A DNA stretch of 64,000 bases from an uncultured Pontibacter sp. (GCF_947495565.1 NZ_CANLZM010000003.1:248001-312000), one strand, 5' to 3'; counted from the stretch's first letter, positions 25,944-34,681 are shown. Notes: generated from the sequence alone by a model not told the origin. Translations and numbers: made by a program.

Positions 25944-27743
25944 ATGAAGAAACTACTTACTAAAGACTACAACAACTGCTTTCTAGATACTATAGGTATG
26001 CCTGAAAGCGATTGGGAGAATCACTATCATAATTTCATACAAGATAATTACACAAACAACCCTCTGATTATTGAGGGGCTTGTAAATGCCGTAAATTGGG
26101 GTAAAGGTATACTTATATCAGAACTAAATAGGGCAGGCCATGTCAGTTGGGATGAAGACGAACAAGGCAATAAATCATATCATAATCATTTAGATACTCA
26201 GTACCCTACTTTAAACTATGTAAGGCTATCAGGTTTTAGTGGTAGGTCATATTATACCCACATAGGAGTATGGTTCTTTTCTCAACAAATAGCTTTATTA
26301 GGAACATTAAATCTTGTATTGCAAGCATGGGTAAAAGTTGAAGAATATGAAGAGCTACTTTATAAAAGTGGTTTACTCAATACTGAAACACTTGATAGAG
26401 TTAAACAGTTATCAAAACCCAATTTTCTAGATATCAAAGGAATTGAAAAGAAGCGTTTAGCTTTGGATAGTATCTATAAATCTGTGAATGATAAGCCAGA
26501 ACCGCCAAAAACTAAAGAGAATATTAAAACTCAATCAACAACAATGGCGGAAGTACTTGAAATTAAAGAAGCTGCTATAGCTGAAACAATAGAATTGTTT
26601 AAAGATAAGTATCAATATGAGCCTGACTATCAAACATTACTTAGTGAGCTTAATAGTAATTATGATGATTACGGAATGAAGCATGAAATAGACCTAAATG
26701 TAAGCTACATCAAAACAGGTCGTGCAAAGGAGCGTGAAAAACAAATTCATGAATATTTAGAAACATGCCAAAGAGAGAAAGGCAAGATTATTATTAATGA
26801 GGGTAATGTAGTTTCAAATTGTAAGCCACCCCGTATGGCTTTAGATTATTATATCTATTCTTTTTGGGAGTTGTTCCACACTGCACAGCTTCAGAGCTTT
26901 AAACAGCCCAATACCCAGTCAGAGAAAATGGATAAGTCGGAAGAAGTACATGCAGTTAAACTGTTTGCAGATTTAGAATATCAGGACTGGAGGACGTTCG
27001 AAGAACAAGAAAGCGAGATAGCGAAAATAAAAGATTACACTACTAATAAGAAGGCAAGAGTTACAGAAAGAGATTTAACCCTGCAAGAACTCGAATATGA
27101 AGAAGCAGCAATAAATAGCTATACCTCACAAGTTATTGAGGCTTATCCATATCAAGGAATGGTATTTAAGCATGTTCCGAGCCTAAACGAGAAACATAAG
27201 CGGTTATTAGCGGAAAGCATTGCGGGTTTAGAATCACTAAAGAAGATTACTAAAGCAAGATTAGAGGCTAAGCGAAAACAAATCAATCTTGAGCAAGTTC
27301 AGCAACATCACTATAAAACAAGTACTACTAGTAAAACAGAAAATGAACCAGTAGAAGGAATACCTTATTTTACTCCAAGTGTAGCTAATGCTATTTGTGA
27401 AGCTTTAAAACCTCATTTTAAAGTAGAACATCATGAGGATCTGAAAACTCTATTAAAAACTGGAAAAACAGCCAATAACAAACCGCTGTTATTTATTAAT
27501 AATGGGAATCTACTTGCAGATGCATTCAATGTTCTTTTTGAAAATAGCTTTATTACTAAATGTATAAAGAAACAGTTAAAAGAGTGGATCATTCAAAATT
27601 TCGAATATCAAGCAGATGGAAAAGATGTAAAGCATTTTACAGTTCCTTACCTAGATAAGGTAATGGTAAAAAATAAGAAGAATGGTTTTAATATGCACTC
27701 ACCTAAATATCCTTTACCAATATTAGATTCTATCTGTAATTAA
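25944..27743 (+). CDS. Uncharacterised 599-aa island protein
   Basis: Starts 18 bp after the integrase stop and probably shares its transcript. It is Lys/Glu/Asn/Tyr-rich and AT-rich in codon use, without signal peptide or membrane helix. The middle (about 330-460) is strongly helical with coiled-coil character (LTLQELEYEEAAINSYTSQV; ESLKKITKARLEAKRKQ). The C-terminal about 120 residues form a compact unit (YFTPSVANAICEALKPHF; LKTLLKTGKTANNKPLLFIN) of a type often seen at the end of proteins in Bacteroidota mobile elements. Family and function not assigned. Confidence 0.85.
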   Translation: MKKLLTKDYNNCFLDTIGMPESDWENHYHNFIQDNYTNNPLIIEGLVNAVNWGKGILISELNRAGHVSWDEDEQGNKSYHNHLDTQYPTLNYVRLSGFSGRSYYTHIGVWFFSQQIALLGTLNLVLQAWVKVEEYEELLYKSGLLNTETLDRVKQLSKPNFLDIKGIEKKRLALDSIYKSVNDKPEPPKTKENIKTQSTTMAEVLEIKEAAIAETIELFKDKYQYEPDYQTLLSELNSNYDDYGMKHEIDLNVSYIKTGRAKEREKQIHEYLETCQREKGKIIINEGNVVSNCKPPRMALDYYIYSFWELFHTAQLQSFKQPNTQSEKMDKSEEVHAVKLFADLEYQDWRTFEEQESEIAKIKDYTTNKKARVTERDLTLQELEYEEAAINSYTSQVIEAYPYQGMVFKHVPSLNEKHKRLLAESIAGLESLKKITKARLEAKRKQINLEQVQQHHYKTSTTSKTENEPVEGIPYFTPSVANAICEALKPHFKVEHHEDLKTLLKTGKTANNKPLLFINNGNLLADAFNVLFENSFITKCIKKQLKEWIIQNFEYQADGKDVKHFTVPYLDKVMVKNKKNGFNMHSPKYPLPILDSICN

Positions 27744-27758
27744 AAAAAATCTACTGTA

Positions 27759-27803
27759 GTTTTAGTGTAGTAGCAATTTAGCGCATTGAAGCTGCACTAA
27801 AAC
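27759..27803. promoter_or_regulatory. Operator-like inverted repeat before the HTH gene
   Basis: GTTTTAGTGTAG (27759-27770) and CTGCACTAAAAC (27792-27803) pair with one wobble-type mismatch around a 21-nt spacer. A third CACTAAA word lies near 27832. No T-run follows, so a protein-binding site is more likely than a terminator. The gene for a small HTH protein starts at 27846. Confidence 0.5.
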
Positions 27804-27845
27804 CACCTATACTATTGCGGTATTGTTTCACTAAATGATACTGTA

Positions 27846-28181
27846 ATGATAATTGTTCAATTAACAGGGGAGCAGCTAAGCACTCTTATTCAAAGTGCAG
27901 TAAATAAAGCATTATCCCCACAAACAACCCCGCCCACCAAGCCTGACCGCTGCACATTCGCAGAAGCGTTGGAAATCACAGGGCTTAGTAAATCTAAACT
28001 CTATAAGCTTTCAGCCCAACATGCCATCCCTTGTAAAAGGTATGCTGGTAAGCTTATCTTCAGCCGTAAAGAACTCAATTCTTGGGTAGAAGAACAGACA
28101 GTAGAGAAGAGCAGCGATGATGCTACGGCTTTATTAGCCGCTTCAGCAAGACGTAAAATGAAAGGGGGTAACCGTGCATAA
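27846..28181 (+). CDS. MerR/excisionase-type helix-turn-helix protein
   Basis: 111 aa. The HTH_17-like domain is at about 36-82: CTFAEALEITGLSKSKLYKL, then the wing KRYAGKLIFSRKELNSWVEE. Such proteins in Bacteroidota islands act as recombination directionality factors or as regulators of the replication genes. A palindromic operator-like site precedes it. The stop codon overlaps the next gene by 8 bp, so translation of the two is probably coupled. Confidence 0.9.
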   Translation: MIIVQLTGEQLSTLIQSAVNKALSPQTTPPTKPDRCTFAEALEITGLSKSKLYKLSAQHAIPCKRYAGKLIFSRKELNSWVEEQTVEKSSDDATALLAASARRKMKGGNRA

Positions 28182-28470
28182 GCTCAGCAACCCCCTTTGT
28201 AATCGACAAGCCAAAGGTAATACCCACCGAACCCAGCTGCAAACCATATTTAGATATTTACAGAAGCACGTAGCTACGGCTTCAATGGTTTCGGCTGAAA
28301 CAGGCATTCCACAGAAATGCATAACACGGTATAAACGTGATCTGGAAAGGGCAGGCCGCCTTTGGGAGGTAGTGCGTTCTACCTGCAAGTATACCGGATT
28401 TAAAGCATATTATCTTACCACAGATCCGGCCAAAGCACCTAAATCGTCTTCTCAACTTAGCCTGTTTTAG
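28174..28470 (+). CDS. Small winged-helix-like island protein
   Basis: 98 aa from a GTG start that overlaps the end of the preceding gene. HRTQLQTIFRYLQKHVATAS, then MVSAETGIPQKCITRYKRDL and the strand pair VRSTCKYTGFKAYYLTTDP look like a small winged-helix DNA-binding fold. The frame is placed between the excisionase-like gene and the DUF3987 gene, as often seen in these islands. The start is uncertain because there is no early ATG. Confidence 0.7.
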   Translation: MHKLSNPLCNRQAKGNTHRTQLQTIFRYLQKHVATASMVSAETGIPQKCITRYKRDLERAGRLWEVVRSTCKYTGFKAYYLTTDPAKAPKSSSQLSLF

Positions 28471-28472
28471 CG

Positions 28473-29807
28473 ATGGATAGAAATGATCTTACATGCAGCA
28501 CCGGAAATAGTTTTCCGGTGCATGCTTTTCCGCAGGATATACAAGACATCATCTATTTGCTTAACGAGCGATTACAATTCCCTATTGACTTTATAGGAGC
28601 GGGTATGTTATACGCAGCATCAGTAGCTATAGGCAATACGCACAAAGTACAGGTGAAAACAGATTGGCAGGAAAGCGCAGCAATTTACATTACGCTTGTA
28701 GGTAGGCCAGGTACGAATAAAAGCCACCCGTTAAGCTGGGCACTTACACCTGTATTTGAACGTGATAGCAAAGCGTACCAACAGTACCAACAGGAGTATG
28801 AGAAGTTCAGGCAGGCAGCTAGTTTATCTAGTAAGCAGCGCAAAGAGCAGGGCATATTTGAAGAACCCGCCAAACCTGCTCTGTTTAAACACATTGTACA
28901 GGACTTTACCCCAGAGGCACTAATAAAAGTACATTCTCAGAACTTGCGTGGCTTAGGTGTATTTGCAGATGAATTAGCCAGTTGGTTTAAGAATTTCGAC
29001 AGGTACAACAAAGGCAGCGAGGAACAATTCTGGCTTAGTAACTGGAGCGGTAAAACTATCATCATTGATAGGAAAGGAGATAATCCGATTAGAATTGATA
29101 CGCCTTATGTTTCAGTTTGCGGCACGATACAAAACGGCATACTAAGCGATTTAGCCAAAGACAGCCGCAGCCAGAACGGTTTTATAGACAGAATACTTTT
29201 CGCAATGCCGCAAGACCTGAAAAAGCCCTATCCAAACGATTTGGAGTTACCGCAGGAGGTTACACAGCGTTGGTATACTTACTTATCTAATTTGCTTGAT
29301 CTGCCATTGATGACAGATGATGAAGGCAAGCCCCAGCCTCATGTATTGAAGTTCACAAAGCAGGCTAAAGCAGTCTTAAATAAGTGGATGAGGGTTAATA
29401 CAGATTTGATAAACGAGGCTGAAGCGGAAAGTATTGCAGGGTTTTATACCAAGTTAGAAGTATACCTGATACGTTTATCGCTAATACTCCAGATGTTGAG
29501 TTATACCACAGGCGACAGCGCAAGGGAACACATAGAGGCCGAAACAGTAGAACGTGCTATACTTCTTATGGAGTACTTCAGGCAAACAGGTCTAAATGTA
29601 CATGGCATACTAACCAGTACTCCTTATGATAGGCTAACTGCTAAACAGAGTAGAATATACGACCTATTGCCAGACACTTTCCACACGAAAGAGGGGGTAA
29701 CCATTGCTTTTAGTAAGGGCATGCCAGAAGTTACTTTTAAGCGATTCCTGCAACGGTCTGACTTATTCACTAAAGAGAAGCACGGGCAATACTCAAAGAA
29801 ATTCTAA
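28473..29807 (+). CDS. DUF3987-family protein of the island replication module
   Basis: 444 aa. The N-terminal FPIDFIGAGMLYAASVAIGN with WQESAAIYITLVGRPGTNKS (P-loop-like segment at about 77-84) is the DUF3987 signature; the middle has LGVFADELASWFKNFDRYNK and the C terminus a helical region. DUF3987 proteins are P-loop helicase/primase-like proteins found beside VirE_N proteins in Bacteroidota mobile elements. It starts 2 bp after the previous gene stop and ends 2 bp before the next frame, so the module is one operon. Confidence 0.93.
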   Translation: MDRNDLTCSTGNSFPVHAFPQDIQDIIYLLNERLQFPIDFIGAGMLYAASVAIGNTHKVQVKTDWQESAAIYITLVGRPGTNKSHPLSWALTPVFERDSKAYQQYQQEYEKFRQAASLSSKQRKEQGIFEEPAKPALFKHIVQDFTPEALIKVHSQNLRGLGVFADELASWFKNFDRYNKGSEEQFWLSNWSGKTIIIDRKGDNPIRIDTPYVSVCGTIQNGILSDLAKDSRSQNGFIDRILFAMPQDLKKPYPNDLELPQEVTQRWYTYLSNLLDLPLMTDDEGKPQPHVLKFTKQAKAVLNKWMRVNTDLINEAEAESIAGFYTKLEVYLIRLSLILQMLSYTTGDSAREHIEAETVERAILLMEYFRQTGLNVHGILTSTPYDRLTAKQSRIYDLLPDTFHTKEGVTIAFSKGMPEVTFKRFLQRSDLFTKEKHGQYSKKF

Positions 29808-29815
29808 AAGTGCAG

Positions 29816-29886
29816 GGTATGATATTATCGATACTTCTGACACTTTCAGCACATGATAATATCAATTATATCAATAGTATCATACC
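29816..29886. promoter_or_regulatory. Nested inverted repeats at the 5' end of the VirE_N gene
   Basis: An outer 8-bp pair (GGTATGAT 29816-29823 with ATCATACC 29879-29886) encloses an inner pair (GATATTATC 29821-29829 with GATAATATC 29855-29863). The segment is AT-rich and sits before the likely true start at 29921, so it may be an operator or an attenuating hairpin. Confidence 0.45.
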
Positions 29887-29920
29887 TGCAAAATCTGTAA
29901 AAAATCGACTGATAAGTATT

Positions 29921-30832
29921 ATGGAAAGTGTTTTAAATGTACAGGTATCTTGTTTTAAAAGATGTTTCACACCAAGCGGTATGGTAACAGTAAATTTGCT
30001 AACGTGGCTAACATCTGATAAGTACGCCAAAGAAGTGCAGGCCATCAGAGCTGAAGAGTGTGCTATGGAGCGCAGCATCTTAAAAAAGCGGTTATTGCCG
30101 GTAATTACCCCATCAGGTATATTTCCTTACCGCAATGAAGCGAGTTATAAAAGCCACAGCGGATTAATACAGTTTGATATTGATGAAAATGATAACCCAC
30201 ACCTAACAGATCTTGACGCAGCAAAGGAAATGTTATCAATGCTGCCATACGTGGCGTATTGCGGGCTTAGCGTTAGCGGGCGGGGTTTATGGGGTTTAGT
30301 AAGTATTTATGAATCAACTCATCACAGCGAGCATTTTGAGTACCTAAATAGAGAAGTTGCCGCAATGGGTTTGAAGCTTGACACAGCCCCCCGTAACATA
30401 GCCAGCGCACGGTTTTACAGTCACGACCCTAACCCATACTTTAACCATTGGGCTAAGCCATTACGAGGCAGGTATAAAGCTCCCAAACAGGAGTACAAGG
30501 CCACAGCAACAGCCAACCCGACAGATGACCAGGCGAAGGTTGAAGCCTGCATTAGTGAGATCATAAGGCAGGCTATAGATCTTACCACATCTTACCATCA
30601 GGACTGGTTACCCATAGGCAGCAACTTTGCCAGTACGTTTGGCGAAAGCGGGCGGGGTTATTTCCATCAGGTAAGCCAGTACCACCCAAAGTACAGCCAC
30701 AGCGAAACCGACAGGCAATATGATAGATGCTTGCAAAGATGTAACGGTATGGCTTCAATAGCTACTTTTTTAAGCCGTTGTGCTGCACATGGTATTAACT
30801 ATAAGGAATTACTTACAGAGTCCAACAACTAA
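29921..30832 (+). CDS. BT4734/BF3469-family protein (VirE N-terminal domain)
   Basis: 303 aa from the ATG at 29921 (MESVLNVQVSCFK), which I prefer because family members begin close to the VSCFK strand. The frame is open from 29810 (GTG) or 29819 (ATG), but that part overlaps a palindromic region. Core motifs are HSGLIQFDIDENDNP, LPYVAYCGLSVSGRGLWGLV and NIASARFYSHDPNPYFN, a primase-polymerase-like VirE_N domain. With the DUF3987 gene upstream it makes a two-protein primase/helicase-type replication unit for the island. Confidence 0.9.
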   Translation: MESVLNVQVSCFKRCFTPSGMVTVNLLTWLTSDKYAKEVQAIRAEECAMERSILKKRLLPVITPSGIFPYRNEASYKSHSGLIQFDIDENDNPHLTDLDAAKEMLSMLPYVAYCGLSVSGRGLWGLVSIYESTHHSEHFEYLNREVAAMGLKLDTAPRNIASARFYSHDPNPYFNHWAKPLRGRYKAPKQEYKATATANPTDDQAKVEACISEIIRQAIDLTTSYHQDWLPIGSNFASTFGESGRGYFHQVSQYHPKYSHSETDRQYDRCLQRCNGMASIATFLSRCAAHGINYKELLTESNN

Positions 30833-30843
30833 GTTTAAACGGT

Positions 30844-31524
30844 ATGAAATCGACTAAGAATAGTTTACAGAAGTTTACAGATACACAAGCCAAAATAGAT
30901 AAGTTATTGGCTTTAGATTCCATCACTTACGATGATTTGGAGATTCTTACAAAAGATGAGCGAAGCGCATTTGAGGAACGGGTTACTGAAGAATTTAACA
31001 GCCTGACAGATAGAAACCGTGATAAGTTCTTTAAGAAGATTGAGCCTATTATGTCTAAGGACTCTAAAAGCCATAATTGGGAGAGTAATCATAATCAGAT
31101 AACATACGCCATATCTACACTAATGCAGGATTACGGGCGTATGCCATCAAAAACAGAAATAGCAACGAAAACAGGGTTAAGCCGCCAAACGGTACACAAG
31201 CACCTAAAGGAATACGCCACCCATCCAATCTATTTGGAACAGTTAGAGCAATTTAGGTTTATGACTGATAAGGTACTCGCAAGAGTTTTTAAGTATGCTG
31301 TTAATGGAGATGTTTCAGCGGCTAAGCTTTTCCTGACTATGATGACACCTGCAACACCAAAACAGAACGGCAACACGCTAATACAGACCCAAAACAACTA
31401 CATACAAATTAACGGTACTGTATTAAGTCAGGAGGCATTGCAGCAACTTAGCCCTGAACAGCTAAATGATTTAGAGGAGATACTTAAAACTGCTTTACCA
31501 CAAGCGGCACATAAACTTACCTGA
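30844..31524 (+). CDS. Helix-turn-helix protein, possibly terminase-small-subunit-like
   Basis: 226 aa. A charged N-terminal helical region (about 1-75) precedes an HTH at about 98-124 (GRMPSKTEIATKTGLSRQTV) and a helical segment, VLARVFKYAVNGDVSAAKLF, that recalls the oligomerisation part of phage small terminase subunits. The tail ALQQLSPEQLNDLEEILKTA is acidic. It is the last gene of the forward module and is followed by a terminator. Role as TerS, replication regulator or repressor cannot be decided from sequence. Confidence 0.75.
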   Translation: MKSTKNSLQKFTDTQAKIDKLLALDSITYDDLEILTKDERSAFEERVTEEFNSLTDRNRDKFFKKIEPIMSKDSKSHNWESNHNQITYAISTLMQDYGRMPSKTEIATKTGLSRQTVHKHLKEYATHPIYLEQLEQFRFMTDKVLARVFKYAVNGDVSAAKLFLTMMTPATPKQNGNTLIQTQNNYIQINGTVLSQEALQQLSPEQLNDLEEILKTALPQAAHKLT

Positions 31525-31583
31525 TACTGAGTTTGCGGACATCATACGCGCGCGTGTGATAGGTTGAAAGACAGTAACACATA

Positions 31584-31616
31584 AAAAAAGCCACTCCATA
31601 CGGGGCGGCTTTTTTT
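31584..31616 (+). terminator. Terminator of the island forward operon
   Basis: AAAAAAGCCACTCC pairs with GGGGCGGCTTTTTT around ATAC with one mismatch and is followed by further T residues. It lies 60 bp after the HTH-protein stop. Confidence 0.88.
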
Positions 31617-31677
31617 GTTCCCTTCAATAAGGTTATATTACGTATAGGTTAAAGTTTTAATCAATTAAATTGGTTGA

Positions 31678-32037
31678 ATGGATAAGTTAAAACTAAGGGA
31701 ATACCTGCAAAGCAATACCTCCAGACTATTTATGATTGGAGGTATTGCATCAGATGATTTATACCCAAAGAAGAAGATTATAAGGCAGGTAATGCAGGGC
31801 AAGCCTATTGAGTTTGTGTATGAAGGCCCAACAAGAAGAGTTAAACCCTACCAGGCTAAACTTTGGGTTAGTGCAGCCCCTACCGTAGGCAGCTACGTTG
31901 GTTTCGGTTATACGAATTATCTTGACCCAGAAAGCCGTAATGGATTGGAAGCTATGGATTCCTTAGAGTCAGCTTGTAAGGCTTATGAAAATGAATTTGG
32001 TTACTATCTTGATAATATTCTTTTGGTGAGAGTTTAA
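31678..32037 (+). CDS. Uncharacterised 119-aa island cargo protein
   Basis: A clear ATG at 31678 and a compact soluble protein with a strand-rich, aromatic centre (KLWVSAAPTVGSYVGFGYTN). It has its own position after the replication-module terminator and before the convergent STAS/HATPase operon. No signal peptide or known motif. I cannot assign a family. Confidence 0.7.
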   Translation: MDKLKLREYLQSNTSRLFMIGGIASDDLYPKKKIIRQVMQGKPIEFVYEGPTRRVKPYQAKLWVSAAPTVGSYVGFGYTNYLDPESRNGLEAMDSLESACKAYENEFGYYLDNILLVRV

Positions 32038-32078
32038 CAGCTGGTACTAGTCAACTTTTTTAAATTAGCTAAGTCTAT

Positions 32079-32777
32079 TCATAAATAAATATCATTTCCA
32101 GGTTTCGTAACAAATATGTTTATTTTTTTTGCATTTCTTCTAAACGAATCATAGAAAGAACTAAATATACTTTTGAATCTAATTTTTGCGTACAGAGCTA
32201 CATAAAATTGAATTTTTGATTCCAAAATATCACTTGTTATGGCTTCAATATTAATCTCATTAATATTTTGCTTGCTTAGCCCTTGACTGGCAATGTCATC
32301 GGTCTCTTCTAATTTCCTCAACAATTCGTTCTCAAGTTCAGGATCTTGTGCCCTGATTAAATAAATGAAATCATGCCTGAATTTTGAGAATAGCTCTCTT
32401 ATTTCTTTGCTAGCTATTTGAACTACTTTGATTGCTTCAGTTCGTTGATTCTCATTTAACTTATCTAATTCATTTTTGGTATTGATCACCTTTTCAATAA
32501 TTGAATTGAAAAGAGTATCTATTTTAGATATGTTCGGCTTGATAATAACATCCATGTACCAAGTTCTCCTCCCAGCATGTTTACCAACAAAATAGGCAAT
32601 TGTTCTGTCAAAAAAGAAGATAATTATAACTAGAAAGGAGGCTAAAGGTACTATGTCAAAAAAGCCTTTTTCAACTTTTGATAATTCCTTAGGGGCTTCT
32701 TTATGAATAAAAAAGACAGCCTCTCTTTCATAAAGGCTGTCTTTAAGAAATTCTTTTAGTAATAAAGTATCTTTCAA
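32079..32777 (-). CDS. Single-pass membrane protein, third gene of the STAS/HATPase operon
   Basis: 232 aa from a TTG start, 6 bp after the STAS-like gene stop; no ATG occurs until after the membrane helix. One hydrophobic segment lies at about 42-65 (PLASFLVIIIFFFDRTIAYF), followed by RRTWYMDVIIKPNISKI and a long charged helical part (about 85-165) with coiled-coil features. The C-terminal part is strand/helix with basic residues (FRRNAKKINIF). No enzyme motif is visible. It may be the output arm of the operon, for example a membrane effector; this is inference from position and topology. Confidence 0.78.
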   Translation of the reverse strand: MKDTLLLKEFLKDSLYEREAVFFIHKEAPKELSKVEKGFFDIVPLASFLVIIIFFFDRTIAYFVGKHAGRRTWYMDVIIKPNISKIDTLFNSIIEKVINTKNELDKLNENQRTEAIKVVQIASKEIRELFSKFRHDFIYLIRAQDPELENELLRKLEETDDIASQGLSKQNINEINIEAITSDILESKIQFYVALYAKIRFKSIFSSFYDSFRRNAKKINIFVTKPGNDIYL

Positions 32778-32783
32778 GTTCCG

Positions 32784-33146
32784 TTAGATGAATGAACTAA
32801 TTCCTGACTTTTTGTTAGCAAAATTGCTAGCGTATTGTATAGCTTCAGCAATATTCCCCATCAAGATCGTTTTCATTTCTTTATCATCAGTATCAACTGA
32901 GAATTCATACTTCTTTTTAAATCTATCTAACTCTAATTTTTTAATGCTTTCATAGAATAGCCCTAAAAAGAATGAAGGGTTAATAGAAGTAGTGTCACCA
33001 GGAATTCTAACAATAACATGATTAGGATTGATGTCTAATTTATCTAATCCTATCTTTTTTCGCGTATGTTCCCCTTCAGAGCGACCAGTAAAGCTGTAGC
33101 TGTCATGGCCTCTATAATTTACTAGGTTAATTTCCACGGCTTTCAT
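32784..33146 (-). CDS. Stand-alone STAS-like (DUF4325-type) protein
   Basis: 120 aa. SFTGRSEGEHTRKKI, the strand HVIVRIPGDTTSINPSFFLG and the following helix fit the STAS-like DUF4325 pattern. Such domains act as partners of HATPase proteins in switching modules. Its ATG lies inside the 3' end of the HATPase gene (20-bp overlap), and the membrane-protein gene starts 6 bp after its stop, so all three are made together. Confidence 0.82.
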   Translation of the reverse strand: MKAVEINLVNYRGHDSYSFTGRSEGEHTRKKIGLDKLDINPNHVIVRIPGDTTSINPSFFLGLFYESIKKLELDRFKKKYEFSVDTDDKEMKTILMGNIAEAIQYASNFANKKSGISSFI

Positions 33147-34500
33147 TTTCTTTTAAAATTTGCTCAAAATGCTTTGAGCTTAAGTATATTCTTACTGATA
33201 ACAATGTACCTGGGAAAGAGGTTCGTAGCTTTTTTAAATGCCTATCTGATGGTAATACTCTTAAATCTTGTTCTTTGTTTAGAGTAAGTACAGTAGCACC
33301 TTCACGCTCAAATGGTTTAAACTCGTTATCACATTTAATCATTGTATCTCCAGATACAATGATTAAACTTGGATCATGATTATTCTTAACGTCTACATAG
33401 CTCCCAAGATACATAAACGCATTTATAAAGTTCACAGTACCAGTACCTCTGCTCTCACTTAAATACTTTAGCCTGCTAACTCCTTCTTGAAGCGCAAATA
33501 AAGTAAATAAATTCGATTTATTGAATCTTTCTCTTTTCTCCTTGGGGTTGATTTTTAATATGGTAGAGTAAAGTGATTCTAATTGTGCGACTTGTGCTGA
33601 GTTAGAATCACTAGTTTTTTCTATGCCTTTAGAAATTGAATCACCATAATTAAGAATAGCAAAATCAAATACACCTATATCATCTGTTCCTCCATGCCCA
33701 TCTTCATGAAGAGTACCCATCACATACCAGTCCTTTCCTATACTATGATCCTCAGCATTAGTCAATATTTCACCTATCATTCTACTGAGCTTATTCGAAC
33801 TGGTATAAGTAAGTCCGACACCCTTTCTCCCCAACGACTCTGCTAAAAACCTTAACATTTCATCACTGATCTTGCTTTTAGTGTTTTCAGTATACGATAT
33901 ACGGTTAGCCGCTCCATGGCGAAAAGGGAAACGCAACTTAGGCTTCATTAATGGGTCAGTCTCACTTATCCCCATCTTATGAAAATCAGCAGCATTTAAC
34001 AGTTGATTGACATAACGGCTTTTAGATGGTTCAAATTTAATAGTAGGTTGCACAATTAACCCGCCATATTTGCCACTGTACAACCTCCTAAACTCGGTTC
34101 TGAATCCTTCAATTAATGACTTAAGAATCAGTACTGATGGTAAGGAAATGTTATCACAATATTTGAATGAAATTATTATCTCATTCAAATCAGATCTTAA
34201 TGAAGAATAAATTATTTTAAGGAATTTATTTACAATGCTATAGTTCTCAATGAATCTAAAGTCTTCAGGAATTATTATTTCCGGCTCAATCAGCAGTTCA
34301 TCGTAGAAGCCAAAATCATAAAGATATGTATCCCTTGTTCCTTTGCTGATAGCCCTGCATAACTTCGTTCTCTCCTTATTTGCTTGTTCAGACTCCTGAG
34401 ATATTTTGTCATAGTTATAAGTTCTATGTTTTCTCTTTAGATGTAAAGCATGCCTTTTAATGCCATTACAATGCATAATTTTGTTATGCCTTTTCTTCAT
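33127..34500 (-). CDS. STAS-like plus GHKL-type ATPase fusion protein
   Basis: 457 aa. After a basic N-terminal tail, residues about 75-175 look like a STAS fold (DLNEIIISFKYCDNISLPSV; LLNAADFHKMG). A GHKL/HATPase domain follows: the N-box is EILTNAEDHS (Glu244, Asn248), a G1-like box is DFAILNYGDSISKGI (about 279-293), the G2-like box is SESRGTGTVNFI (about 348-359), and the domain ends with the strand PGTLLSVRIYL. No phosphoacceptor His domain is present, so it is not a classical sensor kinase. It could phosphorylate or bind the neighbouring STAS-like protein, as in anti-sigma partner switching. Confidence 0.82.
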   Translation of the reverse strand: MKKRHNKIMHCNGIKRHALHLKRKHRTYNYDKISQESEQANKERTKLCRAISKGTRDTYLYDFGFYDELLIEPEIIIPEDFRFIENYSIVNKFLKIIYSSLRSDLNEIIISFKYCDNISLPSVLILKSLIEGFRTEFRRLYSGKYGGLIVQPTIKFEPSKSRYVNQLLNAADFHKMGISETDPLMKPKLRFPFRHGAANRISYTENTKSKISDEMLRFLAESLGRKGVGLTYTSSNKLSRMIGEILTNAEDHSIGKDWYVMGTLHEDGHGGTDDIGVFDFAILNYGDSISKGIEKTSDSNSAQVAQLESLYSTILKINPKEKRERFNKSNLFTLFALQEGVSRLKYLSESRGTGTVNFINAFMYLGSYVDVKNNHDPSLIIVSGDTMIKCDNEFKPFEREGATVLTLNKEQDLRVLPSDRHLKKLRTSFPGTLLSVRIYLSSKHFEQILKENESRGN

Positions 34501-34681
34501 ATTAGAGTGTATCCTAGTGCCTGGGTATTTCAGTTATCTAATTTTACCCATTAAAATTTAACCATCCTTAAATAAGGGTCATAATAGAACTAGAATTATG
34601 AAAAGCAAATATCAAATGAGTCTATAATAGAACTTATACTATTTAGTTTTTCTAATAGAATTTCAAAAGAATAGGGGTAGT

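Noticed and set aside
27744..27845. Terminator at the palindrome before the HTH gene
   Set aside because: The stem is AT-rich with a 21-nt spacer and no T-run follows; an operator fits better.
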